A stretch of DNA of 64,000 nt from assembly GCF_003383615.1 (NCBI RefSeq), contig NZ_QNUL01000013.1:62001-126000 (forward strand). The letters run 5' to 3'. This document shows positions 58,403 through 64,000 of this stretch, piece by piece (position 1 is the first letter of the stretch; every line of letters begins with the position of its first letter). A model generated the notes under the pieces. It was not told the origin of the DNA. It did no database searches and worked only from the letters and a program-made list of their open reading frames with translations. The translations under genes and the position numbers were made by a program. The stretch is from Dyadobacter luteus. Lineage in GTDB: Bacteria; Bacteroidota; Bacteroidia; Cytophagales; Spirosomataceae.

Positions 58403-61400
58403 TTAAGCGTGTTCCTTCTTCGCTTCAACCTTTTCAGCCACGTCTTTGTTCCGAACCTTGGTCAGGTAAGAAATCTGTGGACGAACGTTGATCTCTTCCA
58501 GCATATGGAATGCTCTTCCTTCGCGTTCTTCAGCAAGAAGTTTTGAAATCTTGCTTTCAGGATCATTCATGTCACCAAAAGTGATTGCGTTGGTCGGGCA
58601 GGAAGTACCGCAAACTACTGCTACGTCGGCATCAGTAACACGTCTTCTTTCCTTCTTCGCTGTCAACTTCGCTTCCTGAATCAGGTGTACACACATTGAG
58701 CATTTTTCAATAACCCCACGTGAACGTACTGTCACATCCGGATTAATGACCATTTTACCCAAGTCATTATTAAAGTTGTAATCGAAGTTATCGTTATCAA
58801 AGTATTTGAACCAGTTGAAACGACGTACTTTGTAAGGACAGTTGTTTGCGCAATAACGTGTTCCTACACAACGGTTGTAAGCCATCTGGTTCAAACCTTC
58901 AGAGCTGTGTGTAGTTGCCAATACCGGACATACTGTTTCACAAGGAGCATTGTTACAGTGCTGACACATCATAGGCTGGAAAGTAACCTCAGGATTTTCT
59001 GAAGCGATTTCAAGTCCTCTCAGATCTTCAACATCTGCATCACTGCTGTAGTAACGGTCAATTCTTAACCAGTGCATCTCACGTGCGTTGATCACTTCCT
59101 GGCGACCAACAACAGGAATGTTGTTTTCTGCCTGGCAGCTTACTACGCATGATCCGCAACCAAAACATGTATTCAGGTCAATGACCATACCCCATGAGTG
59201 GTTTTTATAATTATGTCCATTCCAAAGAGAAAGATCTGTAGCATCTACTGAACCTTCAGAAGTTGGAATTTTCGGAACGAAACGACCCGCCATTGGATCT
59301 TGCTGGAAGTGTGCAAGCACTGTTTCCTGCAATACCGACTTACGGTTCATTACCGTGTTGTGCGTCTGAGTTTGTGCGATCTCTCTTGTTTCGCCAGTTT
59401 TAGAAACTGTAACCTCACCAGGAGAGAAAGAAAGGAAGCCTTCTGAGAATACAGCAAGCGGGTAAACATTTTTACCAACACCATTTGCAGATTTACCAGC
59501 TTTCTCACGTCCGAATCCGATTGCGATTGCAACAGTACCCGCAGCAAGACCTGGTTGAATGATTACAGGAACACTGATTGATTTCCCTTTGTAATCCACT
59601 TTAACTACATCACCCTGAACAACGCCAAGTTCAGTTGCAGTTTTCTGTGACAGACCAGCGTGGTTATCCCAACATGCTTTTGTAACCGGCTCAGGGAATT
59701 CCTGAAGCCATGGGTTGTTAGCTACTGCACCATTACCGATACCTACGTTTTCAAAAATCGCAAGTTCAAGACCTGTAGCAGATGCCTTGTATTTTTTACC
59801 AACAGAAGCTCCGGCAGCCGCAAGGTTACCAGTGAAAGCTGGCGCAGAAGCAACTGCAGCACGGTTGGTTGTAAATACACCATCATGCAATACTTTCACC
59901 CAGAATTTCTCATAATCTCCTGTTCCGCCCTGCGTATAGATATTTTTACGCCAGAACGACTTCATATATTCGTGGAAATCAGAAGGAAGTTCTGCCCACT
60001 TCAACAAGCTCGACTGAGCCTGTCTTGTATTGAATATCAAGCTGATAGTCGGTTGAGCAAGGCTGTAGAATCCAGCTTTTGGCTCAGCATCGTTCCATGC
60101 TTCAAGGTAATGAGGAGCAGGAAGGATATATTTGAAAAGAGAAGAAGTTTCGTCAGCACGATCATTGAATGAAACACTTAATCCAACTTTTGGAAGTGCT
60201 TCTGCCAATTCAGCGCCGCGTGGGTGATCATAAACAGGGTTAGCTCCATAAAGAATCACCGCAGCTACTTTTCCACCTTTTACTTCATCAACAAAACCAT
60301 TCATTGCGATATCATCACCTTGTCTGAAATAAACAGGGTTATCAATATCGATGGTTGTTCCGTAGCTACCCAACAGACCGTTGATCGCGTTTACAACAAC
60401 CTGAACTGAAGGATCATTAACACCGCAAACAACAAGTGCCTGCCCTTTCGCCTTTACAAGTTCATTAGCAGCCTTATCAAGATTCGTCACATCCAGTGCC
60501 GGAGCAGTAATAGACTGACCTCCCAATTTAGCAGCAACTTTATTGTAAAGTGAAGTAACAACAAGTCCAAGCTGAGAAGGCTTAACGGATGTACGGTAAT
60601 CTGCGTTAGAACCAGTCAGAGACATTATTGACTCAAACTGATACAAACGTGACATATCCTTTTTACCATCCTTGGCACTTCCTACAATACGAGTCTGTGC
60701 AAATTGAGATGAGTAAGTTTCAGGAGCAATCCAGGTTCCGAGGAAATCCGCGTCAATACCAACGATTAATTTCGCTTTGCTGAAATCGTATGCTGGAAGA
60801 ACTGATTTACCGAATGACAACTCATTACCTTTCAAAAGAGCGGCAGCTGAGTTAGCATCATATACTACATGCTTGGTAGTAGGATATTTTGCAGTAAAAT
60901 CAGCGATTACTGATTTAGTAGAAGGGCTTAGAATCGTTGGAGAAACGATACGGATAGCTCCACCTTTTGCTGCAATAGATTTAAGCTGATCAAGTATTTC
61001 CTTGTCAACTGTCTCCCATGCAACCTTAGTATCTTCTCCCTTTTTAGGGCCTCTTAATTTTTCATTATCATATAAGCCCAATAATGATGCGTGCACACGA
61101 GCACTTACACCACACGAAGCTTTTGAAAGGGAATTACCTTCAATTTTGATAGGTCTACCTTCACGTGTTTTAACCAAAATGCTGGCGTAATCTCCACCTT
61201 CAGAATAAGTGGAAGCATACCAGTTTGAAATGGTAGGGAATTCACCCTCAGGCTTGTTTACGTAAGGTATCGCCTTTTTAACAGGAGCTTCACAAGCAGC
61301 CAGAGAAACAGCTGCCATTCCAAATCCTAAAACTTTTAAGAAATCACGGCGATGGGTTCCAACTCCATCCACCAAACTCTCATACTGGCTTTCAGTTGGT

Positions 61401-61495
61401 CCTTCGGCAAATTCAGATGCTGCATTTTTAACAAATTTTTCGTCGTTACGCAGCTCTTCAAGTCCCCGCCAGTATCTTTTATTAGTATTTTCCAT
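58403..61495 (-). CDS. actB: Alternative Complex III subunit ActB (molybdopterin-like plus iron-sulfur protein)
   Basis: A 1030-residue fusion of a molybdopterin oxidoreductase-like domain (about 50-730, without a visible cofactor-anchoring Cys or Sec) and a four-cluster ferredoxin domain (about 760-1000). Start taken at the ATG at 61495. A variant twin-arginine signal RRDFLKVLGFGMAAVSLAAC (49-68) is followed by a lipobox-like Cys. The cluster motifs are CFGCGSCVVSC, CQHCNNAPCETVCP, CVGTRYCANNCP and CSMCVHL..CGTSCP, fitting three 4Fe-4S and one 3Fe-4S cluster. It carries electrons from quinol toward ActA and ActE. Confidence 0.95.
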   Translation of the reverse strand: MENTNKRYWRGLEELRNDEKFVKNAASEFAEGPTESQYESLVDGVGTHRRDFLKVLGFGMAAVSLAACEAPVKKAIPYVNKPEGEFPTISNWYASTYSEGGDYASILVKTREGRPIKIEGNSLSKASCGVSARVHASLLGLYDNEKLRGPKKGEDTKVAWETVDKEILDQLKSIAAKGGAIRIVSPTILSPSTKSVIADFTAKYPTTKHVVYDANSAAALLKGNELSFGKSVLPAYDFSKAKLIVGIDADFLGTWIAPETYSSQFAQTRIVGSAKDGKKDMSRLYQFESIMSLTGSNADYRTSVKPSQLGLVVTSLYNKVAAKLGGQSITAPALDVTNLDKAANELVKAKGQALVVCGVNDPSVQVVVNAINGLLGSYGTTIDIDNPVYFRQGDDIAMNGFVDEVKGGKVAAVILYGANPVYDHPRGAELAEALPKVGLSVSFNDRADETSSLFKYILPAPHYLEAWNDAEPKAGFYSLAQPTISLIFNTRQAQSSLLKWAELPSDFHEYMKSFWRKNIYTQGGTGDYEKFWVKVLHDGVFTTNRAAVASAPAFTGNLAAAGASVGKKYKASATGLELAIFENVGIGNGAVANNPWLQEFPEPVTKACWDNHAGLSQKTATELGVVQGDVVKVDYKGKSISVPVIIQPGLAAGTVAIAIGFGREKAGKSANGVGKNVYPLAVFSEGFLSFSPGEVTVSKTGETREIAQTQTHNTVMNRKSVLQETVLAHFQQDPMAGRFVPKIPTSEGSVDATDLSLWNGHNYKNHSWGMVIDLNTCFGCGSCVVSCQAENNIPVVGRQEVINAREMHWLRIDRYYSSDADVEDLRGLEIASENPEVTFQPMMCQHCNNAPCETVCPVLATTHSSEGLNQMAYNRCVGTRYCANNCPYKVRRFNWFKYFDNDNFDYNFNNDLGKMVINPDVTVRSRGVIEKCSMCVHLIQEAKLTAKKERRRVTDADVAVVCGTSCPTNAITFGDMNDPESKISKLLAEEREGRAFHMLEEINVRPQISYLTKVRNKDVAEKVEAKKEHA

Positions 61496-61544
61496 AAAAC
61501 TATTCAATACAAATGAGTCGTATTCCTGTAGTATTTTCTATTGA

Positions 61545-62825
61545 TTAATAGTGGCACTTAGAACATTCCAAACCACCTATGTCAGCAACTTTTAATGCCT
61601 CTTTACTTTCAGAGCCATGTAGCTGAACCAGCTTGTCATAGTACTGATTGTCCTTAGTATTAACCTCAGTTTTACGGTGGCAGTCAATACACCATCCCAT
61701 CGTAAGAGAGGAACGCTGCTGAATTACTTCCATTTGTGCAACATCTCCGTGGCAGTTTTCACATTCAACTCCACCCACGTTAACATGCTGTGCGTGATTG
61801 AAATAAGCCAGATCCGGAAGGTTATGAACACGTACCCATTCAATAGGCTGGTTCTTTTCAATAGAAGTATAAATTTTCTGAATTTCAGGTGATTCTTTCT
61901 TAATTACACCGTGGCAGTTCATACAAATGTTTGCAGACGGTATGTGCGCAGACTTACCTCTGTTTACACCAGTGTGGCAGTAATTACAATCAATCTTGTA
62001 CTCACCTGCGTGCAATTTATGGGAGAATGAGATAGGCTGCTTCGGAGCATATCCTTGCTGAACGCCTACATTAAACGCTCCGTCAATTGTTGCTTTCAAA
62101 ACAAGCAGAGCAAAAACCCAGATCGTTGCAGAGCGGATGGACGAATCCATTGCAAAGTTTTTCAGAGAAGTGCTCAGGCGTGTCATGAAGTCAGCCTTAG
62201 GCGCCGCTTCAGTTCCACCGGCAACAGCTTTAGACAACAATGAAACGATAACCAAAAGAACTCCCAGCACCAGAAGCATTACAACAACGAGTGCCACAAC
62301 GACAATCATAAACAAATCCGAAGGACCCGAATCAGCAGCGCCGGTAGCAGCAGGTGCTCCGCCAGCAGCGGCAGCAGTAGGAGCAGGTGCAGTGGCAGCC
62401 TGATCTACGTAAGCAAAAATGCTTTTGATATCATCTTCTGACAAGTTAGGAAAGCTTGTCATCTGCGCCTTCGAGTACTCGTTGTAAAGCTTAACCGCGT
62501 AAGGATCTCCGGAAGCGATTACCGCCTGAGAGTTTCTCACCCATTTGATCAACCACGGCATATCCTGACGTGAAGTAGCACCCTTAAGACCAGGACCAAC
62601 TACTCTCTCATCAGTCACAGCATGACATTGAGCACAGTTATTTTTAAACAACGATTCACCTTTAGCTACATCCCCTCCACCTGCAGGAGCTGCAGCAGCG
62701 GTACTATCCTGAGCTCTTAGTAAAACCGGCGTACTCAGCATGATTGCCAAAACCAGGGCAACGATTCTGTTTGAGCACTTAATGAAGGAACAAAACTTAG
62801 AGTTTTTTGGGAATGGTATATACAT
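61545..62825 (-). CDS. actA: Alternative Complex III subunit ActA, hexaheme cytochrome c
   Basis: A 426-residue cytochrome with six CxxCH sites. The first (Cys64-His68) sits in an N-terminal class I cytochrome c domain; after an Ala/Pro-rich linker (about 141-166) and two membrane segments (about 171-198 and 233-248) come five more (ending His284, His305, His359, His383 and His425), the usual pentaheme ActA part. The N-terminal extra cytochrome domain is found in Bacteroidota versions. ATG at 62825 is used; the frame extends to a TTG at 62831. First gene of the operon, 30 bases after a consensus promoter. Confidence 0.94.
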   Translation of the reverse strand: MYIPFPKNSKFCSFIKCSNRIVALVLAIMLSTPVLLRAQDSTAAAAPAGGGDVAKGESLFKNNCAQCHAVTDERVVGPGLKGATSRQDMPWLIKWVRNSQAVIASGDPYAVKLYNEYSKAQMTSFPNLSEDDIKSIFAYVDQAATAPAPTAAAAGGAPAATGAADSGPSDLFMIVVVALVVVMLLVLGVLLVIVSLLSKAVAGGTEAAPKADFMTRLSTSLKNFAMDSSIRSATIWVFALLVLKATIDGAFNVGVQQGYAPKQPISFSHKLHAGEYKIDCNYCHTGVNRGKSAHIPSANICMNCHGVIKKESPEIQKIYTSIEKNQPIEWVRVHNLPDLAYFNHAQHVNVGGVECENCHGDVAQMEVIQQRSSLTMGWCIDCHRKTEVNTKDNQYYDKLVQLHGSESKEALKVADIGGLECSKCHY

Positions 62826-62853
62826 AATCAACTATTCATTATTCTTCAACAGA

Positions 62854-62884
62854 CAAAACTAGTGTAGGATTGGTTATCCACAAA
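62854..62884 (-). promoter_or_regulatory. Consensus promoter of the act-cox operon
   Basis: On the minus strand TTTG (62881-62884), exactly 19 bases, and TAGTTTTG (62854-62861) form a full match to the Bacteroidota primary promoter. It predicts a start near 62847 and a leader of about 20 bases before actA. A second TACTTTTG (62881-62888) overlaps the -33 box and might give an upstream start. Confidence 0.82.
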
Positions 62885-63103
62885 AGTATTTTGGGGATAT
62901 TTTGGAAGCACTTCTTATTTATAATTCTTCTAATTTGCAAACAATGATAAATGTCATAAATCCATATGCGTTATATTGATTTTCAATGATTTAACAAAAA
63001 AAATACCATTTGCAGGATCACTCATATGATCTCTTACAAATGGCATTTTTCAGACAAAATGAACCTAATAACTAATACTATAGTCAGGTCACTTTTAGAG
63101 GTG

Positions 63104-63174
63104 AGGTTCCGAGCGGATTCGAACCGCTGTACGAGGTTTTGCAGACCTCTGCCTAGCCACTCGGCCACGGAACC
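63104..63174 (-). tRNA. tRNA-Cys (GCA)
   Basis: A 71-base minus-strand cloverleaf with perfect acceptor GGTTCCG/CGGAACC, anticodon loop CTGCAAA (GCA), T arm AGCGG/CCGCT and discriminator T73, the cysteine identity base. CCA is not encoded. Confidence 0.95.
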
Positions 63175-63186
63175 GTTTGAAACAGG

Positions 63187-63218
63187 TTGGCTAATTCCAG
63201 AGGCTTTAGCCAACCTGG
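63187..63218 (-). terminator. Probable terminator of rpsA
   Basis: AGGTTGGCTA and TAGCCAACCT form a perfect 10-base inverted repeat around a 13-base loop in the gap between rpsA and tRNA-Cys. No T run follows on the minus strand, and it overlaps the downstream side of the tRNA-Cys promoter, so its strength is uncertain. Confidence 0.55.
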
Positions 63219-63221
63219 GTG

Positions 63222-63229
63222 CAAAAGTA
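63222..63229 (-). promoter_or_regulatory. -7 box for tRNA-Cys
   Basis: TACTTTTG on the minus strand, the same TAnnTTTG octamer as before tRNA-His, lies 48 bases before the tRNA-Cys 5' end. The -33 site (TGCG) is a poor match. Confidence 0.45.
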
Positions 63230-63269
63230 TTAAATTTTTCTTCTACTTCGCACCTTTATTCACTTTTAA

Positions 63270-64000
63270 TTACTTTTTTTCTTTCTTTTCGCTTTCTTCG
63301 AATTGCTCCTTCAAAGCAGAAAGTACACTTAGGTCACCAAAAGTAGATTTCTCTGACTCTTTTACAGTGGCATCTGCAGCTGGTTTAGAAGACTGGCTTT
63401 TTGGAGCTCTTTCTTCTTTCTTCTCAGCAGCCGTAGGCGTAGCAGATGGCTTCACTTCTGAGTGCGTAAGTACAATTTTCTTTTCATCTTTAAGGAATTC
63501 AAGAACTGTGAAGTCAAGGCTTTCTCCAGCCTCAGCTACTGTACCATCTTCTTTCGTAAGATTTTTGATTGCAGCGATACCTTCGATTCCGTAAGGAAGT
63601 TCAAGTGTTGCAAACTTATCACCTTTAGCTACGATAGTTGATTTGTGAACAGAACCTACAGCGAAGATCGTCTCAAAAGTATCCCATGGATTTTCTTCAA
63701 GTTGTTTGTGACCCAAAGCAAGGCGACGGTTGTCAGCATCAAGTTCAAGAACTACAACTTCAAGCTCGTCGTTTACTTTAACGAAATCTGAAGGATGTTT
63801 GATTTTCTTAGTCCATGACAAGTCAGAAACGTGTACCAATCCGTCGATACCTTCTTCAAGCTCGATGAACAAGCCGAAGTTAGTAAGGTTACGAACAACA
63901 CCTTTGTGACGAGTACCGATCGCATACTTATCTTTCAATGAACTTTGAGTCCAAGGATCTTCAGTAAGTTGTTTGATACCCAATGACATTTTTCTCTCCT
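63270..64000 (-). CDS. rpsA: 30S ribosomal protein S1, 3' part only
   Basis: The last 240 or so residues of S1; the frame is open at the right edge, and the first ATG in view (63989, before SLGIKQL) is internal to the conserved junction between two S1 repeats. Two S1 RNA-binding repeats are visible: a canonical one (GTRHKGVVRNLTNFGLFIELEEGIDGLVHVSDLSW split across its strands) and a degenerate last one (GSVHKSTIVAKGDKFATLELPYGIEGI). A Lys/Glu/Ser-rich tail of about 60 residues follows. S1 binds mRNA leaders for initiation. Confidence 0.95.
   Translation of the reverse strand, partial: ERKMSLGIKQLTEDPWTQSSLKDKYAIGTRHKGVVRNLTNFGLFIELEEGIDGLVHVSDLSWTKKIKHPSDFVKVNDELEVVVLELDADNRRLALGHKQLEENPWDTFETIFAVGSVHKSTIVAKGDKFATLELPYGIEGIAAIKNLTKEDGTVAEAGESLDFTVLEFLKDEKKIVLTHSEVKPSATPTAAEKKEERAPKSQSSKPAADATVKESEKSTFGDLSVLSALKEQFEESEKKEKK

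Overview
The window looks like core chromosome of a Bacteroidota bacterium, most likely order Cytophagales and perhaps a Dyadobacter-like Spirosomaceae member (genus is an inference). Evidence: two secreted proteins with type IX secretion C-terminal sorting domains, the gene order tRNA-Tyr / tRNA-Gly / tRNA-Thr / tuf / tRNA-Trp / secE / nusG / rplKAJL / rpoBC, an Alternative Complex III (Act) operon fused to a cytochrome oxidase operon, and promoters of the Bacteroidota type (TTTG, 19 bp, TAnnTTTG). I see no insertion sequence, prophage, CRISPR array or defence island.

Layout. 1-8.3 kb: the 3' part of a GH3 / beta-lactamase-type fusion, a 1556-residue repetitive adhesin-like type IX cargo protein, tadA, Mn-type superoxide dismutase and tRNA-His. 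8.3-26 kb: a mosaic of mostly single genes on both strands: an AraC-type regulator with a stand-alone receiver protein, an M13 lipoprotein peptidase, rmuC, a secreted PQQ-type sugar dehydrogenase, a MazG-like protein, an OmpA-family protein, a KDPG/KHG aldolase, a two-subunit molybdenum hydroxylase, an M20 peptidase, glutaminyl cyclase, an unknown exported protein and a DUF3467 protein. Several convergent gene pairs here are separated by long hairpins that probably stop transcription from both sides. 26-40 kb (all minus): transcription and translation machinery from tRNA-Tyr down to rpoC. 40-46 kb: an ECF sigma / putative anti-sigma / outer-membrane protein cassette, murI and a GH106-like glycosidase. 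46-63 kb (all minus): one probable 16-gene respiratory operon, actABCDEF, coxBA, heme A and heme O synthases, two oxidase subunit III genes, subunit IV, a SCO-like protein, a DUF420 protein and a small CxxC membrane protein. 63-64 kb: tRNA-Cys and the 3' end of rpsA.

How it works together. The Act complex takes electrons from menaquinol and passes them to the aa3-type oxidase encoded directly downstream. The same transcript supplies the enzymes that make heme O and heme A and the copper-site assembly factors, so a whole quinol-to-oxygen module is made from one near-consensus promoter. The tuf to rpoC region couples elongation factors, ribosomal stalk proteins and RNA polymerase.

The less ordinary signals are a truncated tRNA-Thr copy carrying a 34-base GC-rich insertion, a tRNA-His with two unpaired acceptor positions, recent 246-bp repeat expansion in the type IX cargo gene, a TTG start for rpoB, a long inverted repeat that includes the stop codons of two convergent genes, and a SCO-like protein lacking the usual copper-ligand histidine. 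I did not find a convincing undescribed multi-gene system; the unknown protein at 24.6 kb and the sigma/anti-sigma/OMP cassette are the best places to look.
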